Assembly: GCA_002803225.1 (NCBI GenBank)
Contig: NXFV01000880.1
Location: 1 to 15,451 of the forward strand
Direction of reading: 5' to 3'
DNA: 15,451 bases
Origin: Gamarada debralockiae
Lineage: Eukaryota > Ascomycota > Leotiomycetes > Helotiales > Hyphodiscaceae
Of this stretch, positions 1 to 10,437 are shown in pieces. The notes beneath the pieces were generated by a model. It saw nothing but the letters and a program-made list of their open reading frames with translations. It was not told where the DNA came from and made no database searches. The translations under genes and the position numbers were made by a program. Within the stretch, counting starts at the first letter, position 1. Every line of letters starts with the position of its first letter.

Positions 1-1068
1 AATCTAATACTACTTTATTAAATATCGTTCTTTCCCTTCATTAGTTCTGTTCGCTTTCCTGAGACTTTTTGATAAAGCATTTCTCTCTATACTTTCCTTA
101 ATTCTATGCAATGATTGAGTAATTTGTCTTTTAGGTTAGGGTAGTATAGGCAAGAGGCAGCCTATTGAAAAACTTGCAATCACTCAACTCTCAACAGATG
201 TAAATCTACAACGCAGCAGTCGGATAATCTACATTGTCCTTAATATCTCCCTATGTGACAGCTCTTGCAAAGATGCCGTGTAAGGAGGCTCTTGTAAAGT
301 GCTGATAAGGCTAGAATTCTAAGCTAAAGAAGAGAAGAGGTTGCTAAGGAACGACGTGCTTTAAATATAGTTCGTCACCGCGCTAATGGTTTCCTAGCCG
401 AAAAGCTGGCCTTGTGAGTCTCCTGGTTTAAGGAGAGCAGCTCGCGTGGGTGCAGTTCACGTGAGATGACTCTAGAACTCGCGGGAAATCTTTGGTCTCG
501 TTGTCCACAAGTAAAAGTAACAGACATCCTTATGGTCCCGACTTCGACAAAATTTACATATGGAGCATTCCTTTTCCGTATCAATCCACTTAGTCTCTCA
601 CCAATCTTTCTAGCTTGTAGGGCCTCGTCGGACTACCTTCTTTTCCTTCGGACAGCTCCATCGTTTCTTTTCAAGCCATCCCAATCAGCAGGATGAACCT
701 ACGTCATCCAACGCACCCCGGGTCTTCCCTCATCGAAGACCTTGCTTATTACGCGATAGGAGGTCTTAGTTTCCAAATTTTCTGCGTGGATGGTGGATTT
801 GACCGTTTCCGGTAGCTTATCATATTATTTCAGAGGGCGTCCTAATTCCACGTCTGTAGTTAGGAGCTATTGGCTGTTGGTCATTTGGTCGGAACTGCGG
901 GGTAAATTGCAACATCGCGAACACATTAGGTTGACGCTGTGTGTCTTCAGATAATCCAGCGATGTGTAGCAATAAGTCTCAGGCAATGGGCCGGATAATC
1001 CGACAATTTTCACTACATTGAAGAAACCTCAAGGAAAAATGTAATGTAGGCAACTTTATCGACTTGAA
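1..1068. other. Intergenic, no gene recognised
   Basis: AT-rich for the first 170 bases, then ordinary composition. Two overlapping open frames on opposite strands around 375-696 have no recognisable domain, and neither shows splice or promoter signals. Nothing else stands out. Confidence 0.5.
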
Positions 1069-1418
1069 ATGTCTAGCGACCATCTCCCGTCAATCCCATC
1101 ACTCCTCTGTTCGCGATTCAATCGCGGCGGATGTTCAGTGACATTCACCACCCCTTCCACTGGCCGCATTCAATTTCCTAGAGAAGAACACTCAATTGAA
1201 CTACTAAGGATCAATTCGAGATTCACCACCATATTCACTGCAACCGATCTGGCTAGGAGGTGTGCGGTAAGAATATCTCCCTGGAACCCGGAACATAGGA
1301 AGTTTATGTGAAGGAGGCCGGTATCAAGGACGTCGCTGCTCCGGAGATTCAGTTCGTTGTAAATGACGTAGAAGGAGAGAAAGGATGCACAACGAACTGG
1401 AGCTAGCATTTTGGATCT
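1069..1418 (+). other. Weak spliced-ORF candidate, unrecognised
   Basis: An ATG at 1069 opens a frame to about 1266, where GTAAGA forms a donor-like site. An acceptor-like ACATAG ends at 1298. Removing this 32-33 base segment keeps the frame (phase 0 on both sides) and joins to a second open stretch that stops at TAG near 1416-1418, for roughly 105 residues. The second part is acidic/Lys-rich and reads like a normal protein (EAGIKDVAAPEIQFVVNDVE); the first has Cys-rich CSRFNRGGC. I recognise no family. The intron would be shorter than usual for fungi, and no promoter is evident, so this may be a relic or chance. Confidence 0.15.
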
Positions 1419-3175
1419 TTGAGATTGGTTGAGGGAATGATTGGAGCTTGCTTTTAGCGCTTGGGTTGGCACAGAATATGATAGGGGAACAGACCTCTGG
1501 TGTTTATGGAACGGGAAGACGCAAAAGTGTAAAGGCAAATGGGCAACTTCCCATATGGCAAGAACGCCTCGAGATAACAGGACAGCTTTCTTTTACTAAA
1601 CATCAGTCCCTGCTATGCCATAACAATACACCTCCCTCCCCTCTCCAAAACACCACCCAAATAAAATCTAGCTACGGGCCAAAAATGGCAAGTGCTTGCC
1701 TGCCCGAAATAACTAAAGAAGGGCCAACCCGAATGAATTGACATACTAGTTAAAATAGTTAGCACGATAACTCACAGGATTTGAATGATTTGGAATGCGG
1801 ATCGACAAGAGAAAAGGAGAGAAGGAGAAGTCCAAGGCTCTCAGCTAGACGGACGTACCCTAACACCAACAAACAAGCTAGCCTACCGCTAGTTCTAATG
1901 GTTGGTGCTGTTGCTGTTGCTACTGGGCTGGGGCGCCAAGGGAGAGAGAGAGATGTTGCAAGGAGGGGAAGTCGCCGGGGTTTTTGATTGGGCGGAGGAC
2001 CAGGAGAGGGATGATTTGTTGAATTGGAATCAATCATTGGCAGATTGAGATCTCCTCGGGCCCCACATAGTTCCGAGGTAGGGATTGTGAGGCTCGGTCA
2101 CAAGGTTCACAATATATATTCCCGCCTCAACATAGTATTTTATCTTCTACAACTAAATAAAAGCCAAAATAGTGACTGTAGTTGAGCGCTTTGTCCCAAT
2201 TATACACTTACAATTATGGACTACTCTTACCTCCCAAGTCCGTCGACGCAGTTCTGGCTACTTTAATTTTGACCTGGGTCTCATATTTCGTTAACCTCAT
2301 ATTTTTATCCTGTACCCCAGCCCACTCTCCCATAGCAGGATGAGCTTTCCAAGGTACCGAAGCTGTCTTATCGTGATTGATCTGAGTTTAGAAATTTGAA
2401 AGAACGGTGACCGAGAGGTAGATCGTTGGAGGTCGGGCTTGAGATAATCTACATTGCGAAATTGCGTGTTTCGGGATGGGATGCCTGGATCATTTGTCTT
2501 TGTTGCAATGTCTCGTTTGATTGCGGGGAGAAAGTATTTGGGTATAACATCCAGATGATGAGGATATCCAATCCGGGTAAATGGAATTTCCATGCCTCTG
2601 CGCTGGCTTCCCCTGGGCAAGAGGCTTCGGCGAGAGTGAAACGAACTTTCCATGCGTGTTGTCCACTCTCAAGAGGGCAGGGTAGGTGATTCTCGTGCTG
2701 AGCCAGATACAAATGCTCGACGGTATACTGAACTGCTCGATTCGTTAGCAACCCGTTATTCACAGAAACTTAAATGAATTTTCAATGTATCTGTGAGGCA
2801 ACCAGCCGAGGCCACCAACGGCGAGGGAATAATGTCTTTGAGGCTTGAAAGGGGGCATGCAGTGACGGTAAACTTGGAAATAAGAGTGAAAATTTCGTCG
2901 ATATGGAGAAGGCAAAATGGACATAAATGCTGTGAATTTCATTCAAGTTCATAGGTCATTATTTGAAAAATAGTCTTGCAAACATTACCCCCTACACAAC
3001 TACCAATCAAATTCCTGTTGGATGGGAGAAAGATCTATAGAATAGAATCTAAGGTAGGAGGAGACTAAATACAGGGAGAAATGAGGTGTGGAGCCAAAAA
3101 GGGATGCCTTAGGCAGTAGTCCATCTGCCAGTTCCATTTCATACTACCCCGCGACTCTTCTCTTAGCGACAGGTC
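1419..3175. other. Intergenic, downstream of the laccase
   Basis: Contains only short frames on both strands (for example 2297-2763), with low-complexity or unfamiliar peptides and no consistent splicing. The part next to 3175 must include the 3' untranslated region of the laccase, but I see no clear AATAAA signal on the minus strand. A small palindrome ATGGAATTTCCAT lies near 2580-2593. Confidence 0.5.
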
Positions 3176-5867
3176 TCACAGTCCAGAATCAATCTGGTCC
3201 GGAATATTAGTCCCCGTCCACGCGCCCCAACTACGCACTGTCAGCTGGCCCTATTCCTTAACTTGATGGCATAACTTACGCTCTACAGTTCTGAGCCGAC
3301 GTAGAAGGAATTTTAATGTCCTGCACCAAATCCGGCCTTTCAAGAATAGTAAGGTACAACCCACCAGAGACATGCCATGCAATATGACTACAGGTCAACA
3401 CGTCAGCCCACAAAGTGTGTTCACATAAACGTAACAATAAATGAAATACTCACCAATGCAGTGGCCAAGCCCCAGGATTATCCGTCCTAATCTGCAGCAC
3501 AATATGTTCTCCCCCAGGAAGCAACTGGACATCTCTCCTTTGCGGATTCGTTGGATTCGTCACAGTTCCATCCCAAGTTCCGGAGCCCTGATGCAAGACG
3601 AAAAAGTTGTGGCCATGCATGTGCATAGGATGAGACGGAAACCCAGCGGGGTTATTGATTACGAAAGTGATTGATCCGTTTGTACCATAGTTATAGACGT
3701 TCCAGTCTGCGGGATAACTGAAATTGCCCTGATTGGCCAGTAGGAGTACTGGGGCGTTGTAATCGCCACGGAATCTGCCGAAATTAGTATGATAGATCCA
3801 TACCCGTGGGAACAAGAGACATACGTCTGTCCGTTTAATGTCCAGAGGAAGACGTTGGAAGCGTTTGGAGCGAAGTTGATATCAATGTTCGTTGTGACAT
3901 CTGCTGTAGTCACGGGTGCAATCGGGTAGTATGGCACAGTCTCGGTCAGAGGATCATTGGAGCAAGTACCCGGGTCGGGTATATTCCAGGCTGTGCTCTT
4001 TGGTACTGCATTGCTATCTGCATTGTCATAATAGACTACTGCTAAAGCATCAGGTTGGGCTGAAACAGAGCATATGGTGGATATATTGGAACGCATCCAG
4101 AAGGAGTCGGTAAGACTGCCCGCATTTGCAGTGACAAGAACATCAGTTCTTTGCCCAATCTGTTTTGAGTATCAGCAGCTGCCAAGTTGAGCTCAGTTCA
4201 GCGAACTTACGCCGAGAGTGACGACTTGGGTAGTGTATGGTTTGATTGGGACGAAATCGTTCGCAATGACTGTCATGTTATGACCATCAATACTGAAGCG
4301 TTGAAGGCCCTCAGCACCAGCATTGATCAGCCTCAGACGATGTGTTTTTCCTTTATGGAACCTGAACTTTGACAATCCAGCATTTTGACTAATAATCGTC
4401 AGTGTGGATTTGACTGGGGAAACGGTGACTGACTCACATGCAAGTTGTGTTGGCGGGCACAAGAGAGCAGTTGTAATTCATTTTGCCATTGATAAGATTG
4501 TTGTCACTGACGGGAACAATCAGGTTGAAGTCAGACTGATCGTTCATGACACCTTCTACAATCTCGTAGTAAGGTTTGTGATAGTAATCCGTAGTGATTT
4601 ATTAGCAGTGAAGGGAAGGTCATGGACGAGCCTTACCTGTGAGAAGTATCGGCCCCAGATCAATATCATATTCCGCATTCTTCGGCCCCTGGTTGGTTAT
4701 GAGGATTTGTTCCACAGCACAGAGTGATTACAACTCACGTATATAATCATTGGTCCGATAAGCCCACCAGCATACCTAATAGTCTCCTTAGCCTATGAAA
4801 AGTGGTGAATATTAGGAGCCTTACTGGGCTGAGTAATGAGAATGGTACCATCTATAATCACGTGGTCAGATAAGGCTGCGGATTCACGCTAGGGTACTTA
4901 CGACGTCCCATAAAGATCAGCTTGGAAATTGTAGGTAAAGGAAGACCCTACTCGTTATTAGTAGCCTAGGTGGAAAATAAATGAATGAATGAAAGAGAAA
5001 AGTCTCTCACCGGGTGGAATTGGGCACTGGGACACACTGACTACACCGTCATAATACTGTGTCTTCTTTTGCAAAATTCCATGCCAATGGAAGCCAATTC
5101 CTTCTTCTGGATTTGAGATCTGATTATGCACAGTGACCATGATTTGATCACCCCAATTGGCTTCAATTATCGGCTGCCCGATTTCCTGTCAGAGACTGTA
5201 AGTTAACAGTGATAGATTTCTTACCCCAGGGAATTGCCCATTCACAAGAATTACTAGCGAAATGTAGTTAGTAACGCAACATAGCCCGAGTGCGCAGAAA
5301 GACATATGATATTTTAGGTGAAGAGGAGCTCGGTGTGTTCACTAACCTTGTCTCTGAACTCCGTCAGGGGCAATTACACCTCTTGTCACAGTGAAATCAT
5401 AAGTCCTAGTAACTCCAGTGTAGGGCGCGCTAGTGTATGGACTATTTGAAGGTCAATTATTCTTCTTGGTAACATGGTCAAGCGTGCCGTACTTCTGGAG
5501 GGATCAATTTAGCCAAAATAAATTCAACCTGGAGAGGATGACTTACAGCTCCACTAGCGGTGAGTGACCCCCAAGGGGCCCCTTGAGGGAGAGGCTAGGG
5601 TGAGTTAGCTCTAGTTGTCTAAAAAAAAGCCCCTCCCATACTAGCCAAACGAGAGGCATACATTATTAGTCAAAAAAGAAGGAAGAATTTCCGCACTGAG
5701 AGTGCCGAGCAAAGAATTGCTAAAGCCGAGATCAGTTTGATTGTCCATCATGGGTTCTGCTAAACTTACCCATTTTGTTGCTGGGGTGCGAGAGCAGGGG
5801 CTAGAGAGGTTATACCACTCAGTAGATTTGTGATCAGGCTGACCAGAGCATTGCTTTTGGATGACAT
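3176..5867 (-). CDS. Laccase (multicopper oxidase), 16 exons, possibly decaying
   Basis: Secreted three-cupredoxin laccase that oxidises phenols with reduction of O2 to water. Exons by homology and splice signals: 5867-5770, 5719-5662, 5594-5547, 5441-5347, 5253-5225, 5173-5011, 4947-4902, 4851-4825, 4775-4739, 4688-4637, 4588-4438, 4388-4211, 4159-3825, 3774-3454, 3387-3280, 3230-3176. They give about 599 residues, normal for ascomycete laccases. The first in-frame ATG starts MSSKSN, followed by a hydrophobic stretch ending ALA, a likely signal peptide (residues 1-27). Copper motifs are complete: HWHG (about 138-141), [13 protein letters not shown] (180-192), HPMHMHGH (487-494), [12 protein letters not shown] (545-556, Leu at the axial site). 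The protein ends in DSGL, the C-terminal plug of ascomycete laccases. Odd points: the exons sum to 3n+1 because the frame shifts by one between exons 3 and 4, and the intron before exon 11 ends GG, not AG. Family identity is certain; functionality is in doubt. Confidence 0.92.
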
Positions 5868-5960
5868 TATCAAAGGTAATTGATAAGATGAAGGCCCCAG
5901 AAATAGGGAATACAAATTAGGAAAATGACCTGATGTTGAGATGAAATGAGAGAATTCGAG

Positions 5961-5972
5961 GCTTTTAAATAC
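5961..5972 (-). promoter_or_regulatory. TATA-like box of the laccase gene
   Basis: On the minus strand this reads GTATTTAAAAGC, about 95-105 bases upstream of the laccase ATG at 5867. Between it and the ATG lies a CT/AT-rich leader with CATCTCAACATCA-like sequence that could hold the transcription start. Position and sequence fit a fungal core promoter; no factor-specific operator could be assigned. Confidence 0.4.
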
Positions 5973-7779
5973 CTGGTGCTCAAATTGTTCTTCGTATAGA
6001 TGGTCCACTTAAAGGCCAACCAAGCTACAAAACCCCAGACCACGTCCAGTTTTCCATCCTGGCCCGTGGCGGGCCCTCTTATCTCATATTCATCCGGCCG
6101 TGAAAAGACTCTAAAAATGGATTCGGCCTTCGCAGCGTGGTAAGCTTCGGGGTATTAGAAAATGACTTATGCACATTAGCCAGCCGCAAAAGACGCCATT
6201 TGAGTGACTGGACAAAGGCCAATAGAATGTAGCTTCTTTATGGAGCATTGTAGCTCTCGGTGCAATGCCGCCTACCTGGACCGAGGACCGCGCTTCGGTT
6301 AGGATGCTGGCAAAATGGTTGTAAGCGACTCATCCTAAATGATTGTCCAGACTGCTGAGAAATGTTTGGGTGGTACAATGGAAGTAATTGTAAGAAAATG
6401 TGCATATAAACTATTGAAAAGGCGTTACTGCGGCTAAATAGCTCGACGGCCATGTCAAACGGAGCAATTGGGTCATTCCCGAATGCTGGGACCTAGAAAC
6501 CGACACTGGGGTTTGGGATATTCGCTCCGCATATGATGCAAGGGTAACTGTACAGATCAGACGATAATATGCATAGGTTTATTCCAAGGCACCAAACCTT
6601 GACAAATCCGACGAGACTCATAAAATATATTTCAGAAGATTGAATAAAGCCATTTGTTATGCTAACATCAAAAATGGCATCTCTTAAATCACACAATTGG
6701 GCCACGCGTCAAGTATACCTTAGACACGCTCGATCTAGGCTCGTTCTTGACGTACTTACTCTCAACTTAGCTGACCAGAACAACGGCATAATTAGATCAG
6801 AGTACTAGAAGAGCGGAAAGCCTATAGACAAAAGAGTATAAAGGGACAGCACGTTAGTATAAGATATCCACTAATAGTGGAGATCCCAGATGTAAACGAA
6901 ACATATCCTCTTTAAGAAAGTATTCCTTCACCAACACGTTTTAATAGGATAAGCATCCACACCCAGTGTTGAGTTTCCTTACAAGGGAATATACCCTATG
7001 CTCATGTGCTGCAGCTCATAGTCTTGCAGATTTTATGAGACATACTAGAGATAGATCTATCCCGTTCTGGAGTAACAATTGTGGGGCAATAGTATGGCCC
7101 GAGTATCCCGAGTACTTATCAATCAAATTCTACGTAAAAGGTGTGAGATGGACTAAGCGCGAAAATCTGAGGCACAAGACGACCCAGAACGTAAGCACAT
7201 AACGTAAGAAACAACTACAATACAGTAGTCTCTCGATGACTTTGTAATAATCATCCTTGTGAAATAAACGTGATTGCTAATAATCGGCTGCCTGCAAAGG
7301 TAGTGCGGGTGATAGATAGAGCGGTGTAACAACAGACTCCGATTCTAGTCCCGTAACGCTGCAACTACAATGGGAAGCTGATTGGCAAACTGATAACATT
7401 CAGCCACCATAAAAACAGTCTTCTTAAACCGGAAGGACGAGCGAAAACATATCGTCTGGTAATAATAATACAGAGGTGGGAGGGCTGAAGGGGAAAAATT
7501 GAAAATAAAGTTTCTCAATGCTCCAATTAGCTTTGGAATCCAAGACACATAGACGACCCCTAAACATCGTAGCGGCAAGCCACGGCTGAGACTCTCAGCC
7601 TCTTAGGGCTATCCGGATGTTTTTGCCGAATATTTTTGTGGCCATTCCTTCAGATTCAAGACAAGCAACCCTAGGCCGCTACGTAGCGTTTGTTGCAGAT
7701 CTCTACATTAATGCCAGCAGCACAAACTCTGAAGATAGCACAGTAGCAAACTAGTATAAGTCTGTGCGTTCATGGCGTT
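5973..7779. other. Intergenic, upstream of the laccase
   Basis: The part nearest the laccase must hold its upstream regulatory DNA. The rest contains only short unsupported frames. A perfect inverted repeat TCCACT-AAT-AGTGGA sits at 6867-6881. No RNA gene or intact mobile element could be recognised. Confidence 0.5.
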
Positions 7780-7925
7780 TTGCTAATTAACGATTACTGA
7801 AGCAAAGCTGCAACTTTTACAGTAATCTATAGAAAGTGATTAATTCTATACAAGTAAATTTAAAATAGATACATCAGTTTACAGTAACTGGAATTGATAA
7901 ATTATACAATAGTATTTATTTAAAG
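7780..7925. other. AT-rich block, possible decayed repeat
   Basis: A run very rich in A and T (TAAATTTAAAATAGATAC and similar) ends abruptly near 7925, where normal composition resumes. In Pezizomycotina such islands are commonly relics of repeats altered by repeat-induced point mutation; that origin is inferred here, not shown. No open frame or terminal repeats are visible in it. Confidence 0.3.
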
Positions 7926-8096
7926 TGGGCGACTTCGTATTCGCGAGGCCTGAAAACATCACGGAGCGCATGCTTATGCTAGGAGGCTCGTAAATACTTT
8001 GGTAAGACGGCATTGTAGGTTGATCGACGCGGCACATGAATACGTGGCGTTTTTATTAACCTATCCAGACAGGTGTTGATAATGCAGCAGGGGTGC

Positions 8097-8129
8097 GGGG
8101 GTTTCCCTTGGGTTTTCCCTTGGGGTTTG
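8097..8129. repeat. Short imperfect tandem repeat
   Basis: About two and a half copies of a 12-13 base unit of the form GGGTTTCCCTTG / GGTTTTCCCTTG / GGGTTTG. It lies in intergenic DNA with nothing attached to it. It does not match the TTAGGG telomere repeat. Confidence 0.6.
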
Positions 8130-8432
8130 CATGGCACGTGGCCTTGGAGCAATAACCTCTAGAAATGACTTAATTGTAAAAGCGTACTAGTTACATCTGA
8201 CTCATACTGTAATATTTCAGAGCGGATAATAATCCAGATAACCCCTAGCATGCGCCAAAATCCCCTGCAGGATCGGGCAGCTGGAAGAGAGCATTGCGCC
8301 AAATTGACGCTTAGACCAGTTGCGTGATCCTCTTACTTCGAGAGGTAGATGCCTAGACGACTTCGTTCGCAGATGTCGAGCCGAAAGCTTACTGCGAGCA
8401 TTCGTGTTCTTCTCTAGCTATAATATGAGATT

Positions 8433-8470
8433 ATAAAAAAAAATTCCTTTTTTTCCCACTTTTTTTACAG
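8433..8470. repeat. A-run followed by two T-runs
   Basis: A run of nine A is followed by two runs of seven T separated by short C-containing spacers and ending ACAG. The A and T runs could pair as a hairpin. The ending also looks like a polypyrimidine tract before a splice acceptor, but there is no supported exon on the plus strand after it. Confidence 0.4.
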
Positions 8471-8739
8471 ATCGGTTCAATGTGCCTGTCCCTATGCCTT
8501 AACAGAACACTTTTGCGTTTCCGTACCAAATAAGCTCCACGCCGGCGGCCGTATACTTTACGCTGAAGCCGTTTCAGTCTAATATGTCGTGTATTGGTTT
8601 TCTCGAGAATTGTTGGTCTGTTTTCGAAGCAGATGGTAGAGACAAGTTGTCACCACCGACCTCTCAGAACTTCAATCGTTCTGACCTTTCATATGGAACC
8701 CGTAAAACGCTAGGCCGGGAAATAGTTAAATATAAGATA

Positions 8740-9115
8740 CTATGAGGGAGAGCTAGGGGACATGGGTGCCCGAATCTGAATCGGCTGGGCCGAGGGAGCT
8801 GATGGATAGATCTGTGCGGAACTTCCCGCATAGGGTGGGTAGGCGTAGGAAGCGAGGTCAGCCCGCCACTGAGCAGCCTGACGCCGGGAGGGCCAAGACG
8901 CGGTGCGGCGGCCCTCGGAAGTAAAAATGAAACTGGCAAGGACAGTGAGCGGGTAACTTCCGAAGTATATTATCAATTCATCAATATCTCGCAAACAAAG
9001 TGATTAAGTATGGTGTATATGAATCATATTGCACTAACATTACTGGCTACGTAGGGAAAAACTCACAATTCCGTCATTCATAGCTTTGATAAGATCAGGA
9101 AAGCATCTATTCTTC
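8740..9115 (-). other. Possible 3' exon of an unrecognised gene or gene relic
   Basis: On the minus strand 8994-8740 is open, contrasts sharply in GC with the AT-rich DNA beside it, and has protein-like composition: a hydrophobic stretch (YPLTVLASFIF), then basic residues (SRRQAAQWRAD), then a Tyr/Pro/Ala/Ser tail ending PMSPSSPS. There is no ATG in this frame near its start. Upstream, a clear donor GTGAGT at 9065-9060 follows an open stretch containing CFPDLIKAMNDGI, and an acceptor-like GCGAG lies at 8990-8986. The phases of these two pieces do not match simply. The layout (one membrane segment plus a low-complexity cytoplasmic tail) suggests the end of a membrane protein, but I cannot name a family. 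Confidence 0.25.
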
Positions 9116-9229
9116 CTATTATAGATGTCAATTGGTGATCACGTGGCTTTACTAGGATCTGCATGGGCCTAGGAAACCCTACTTCTTTGGTATAGAGTCA
9201 GGGGTACTGGATACTGGGTATAGTAACTC

Positions 9230-9450
9230 TAATTTCTTCTGCATGCTAATAGGTCTTTAGACTACTTAATTTATAGCCTTGAATATATTAATCTAACTTA
9301 TAAAAGTCTTTCATAAAAGTATTATTTGCTCTATATACTGGTCAGATTTAATAGATTTATTACATTAGGCTTTTAATAAACTTAATTACTAACCAAAAAG
9401 TAGTAACTTTCATCTAATAAGAAGTATTATACTTAAGCGAGTGACTAAGT
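9230..9450. other. AT-rich block, possible RIP-altered relic
   Basis: The stretch is rich in TA, TTAAT and ATTATT words, has stops in all frames, and is flanked on both sides by DNA of ordinary composition. It resembles the repeat-induced point mutation relics typical of ascomycete genomes, but no parent element can be recognised. Confidence 0.3.
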
Positions 9451-9462
9451 TTGTGATTTCTA

Positions 9463-9846
9463 TTAGAGGGTACTTAGGTTTACAAGAGAGATGGCCTCTG
9501 TCGAGGGAAAGTCACTAGAACTCTGTGACGTGTAGTTGCGAAAATGATTCATTAAAATACTGAGGGTCTCAGAGACAAATATTTCAAATACCCCCCAAGT
9601 TGCTACGGCAACTACAGACATTGTAGATGCTCGCAACAATGTCCAAGCTTTACTGACCTCGTGAGTGATGTAGGCTGAGCGACCTTGACGTTCTCTAACA
9701 TTAGATACATCGCTAAAACTCCAGCAGAGACTACTGAGCGCAATGTGAATGACCTCGTTGGAAGCCAGCCTGTGATCTGCTCTGTTACGCGCTTCCGCTG
9801 TGTTTGTCCACTGCCCTGAAAGCACCTTGGCCCGGTTCCGGTCCCA
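9463..9846 (-). other. Unrecognised open frame with one hydrophobic segment
   Basis: The minus strand is open for about 128 codons between a TAA near 9849 and the TAA at 9463, but the frame holds no ATG near its 5' end, so it could only be an exon or a decayed gene. The middle has a plausible membrane-spanning segment (MSVVAVATWGVFEIFV) and the C-terminal part is Ser/Thr-rich. It abuts the AT-rich block that ends near 9450. I see no domain I recognise. Chance openness cannot be excluded. Confidence 0.15.
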
Positions 9847-10437
9847 TTACTTCGTCAAGCAAATAAGATTCCAAGAGAATTCATTATAAATATATGATTT
9901 GAACAGCTGAAGTGAAGAAATGCTGCGACTCAACGGCACCGCTCTGTTGCCCAGCGAAAAAGAAAACCATGACGCACTCAGCCAACGAAGCCTAGCTTTG
10001 TTCAACTTGTGAGCCTTTGAATGCAATAACAGACATACGTTTCATCAAAACCATCGAGACAGCAACTTGCTGGCTTCGAATAATAAGAAATAAAAATACA
10101 TGACAAGATTTTCTTAGCAACATCAGATGTATAATTAAGAATGTCAAAAAGTAGCAAGCGCTTTTCAAGGAACAAGGCCTCTTCCGTGACGCTGGGCTTA
10201 TGCAAACACAAACACACTATCAACGATCTAAGCGACCCTGCTATCCTCTATATTTAGTATTGGTTGTGCGAATACACCGGACATTTGGCCAAATTTATGT
10301 TGAGAACCACACATCGCCAAGCAAGGATCCAGAGTGCACGACGCAACGCTACCGCGAACATAGAAGACATATGGCTCTTTGGCTGGTGGCACGAGCACGA
10401 CAGTAGCAAACAACGGGAAGAGCTCTAGAGTACGCCA
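9847..10437. other. Intergenic, no supported gene
   Basis: A TATA-like ATTATAAATATATG lies near 9882-9896 on the plus strand, followed by a 30-codon ATG frame (9920-10012) that has no recognisable features. Short frames on both strands at 10002-10413 overlap each other and look like chance. Confidence 0.4.

Larger units (their letters stand above)
7926..8739. other. Intergenic, no gene recognised
   Basis: Ordinary composition with the tandem repeat and A/T homopolymer runs listed separately. No open frame of note on either strand until the candidate exon on the minus strand that ends at 8740. Confidence 0.5.

Noticed and set aside
3441..4727. Plus-strand frames across the laccase
   Set aside because: All lie opposite laccase exons that carry conserved copper-ligand motifs.
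4776..4824. Upstream acceptor CATAG inside the intron before the laccase QYAGG exon
   Set aside because: It is 17 bases upstream and shifts the frame, whereas the ATTAG at 4776 gives the conserved [12 protein letters not shown].
6967..7334. Possible solo LTR beginning TGTTG and ending CAACA
   Set aside because: The 5-base termini match, but the flanks (CCCAG and GACTC) are not a target-site duplication and no second copy is visible in the window.
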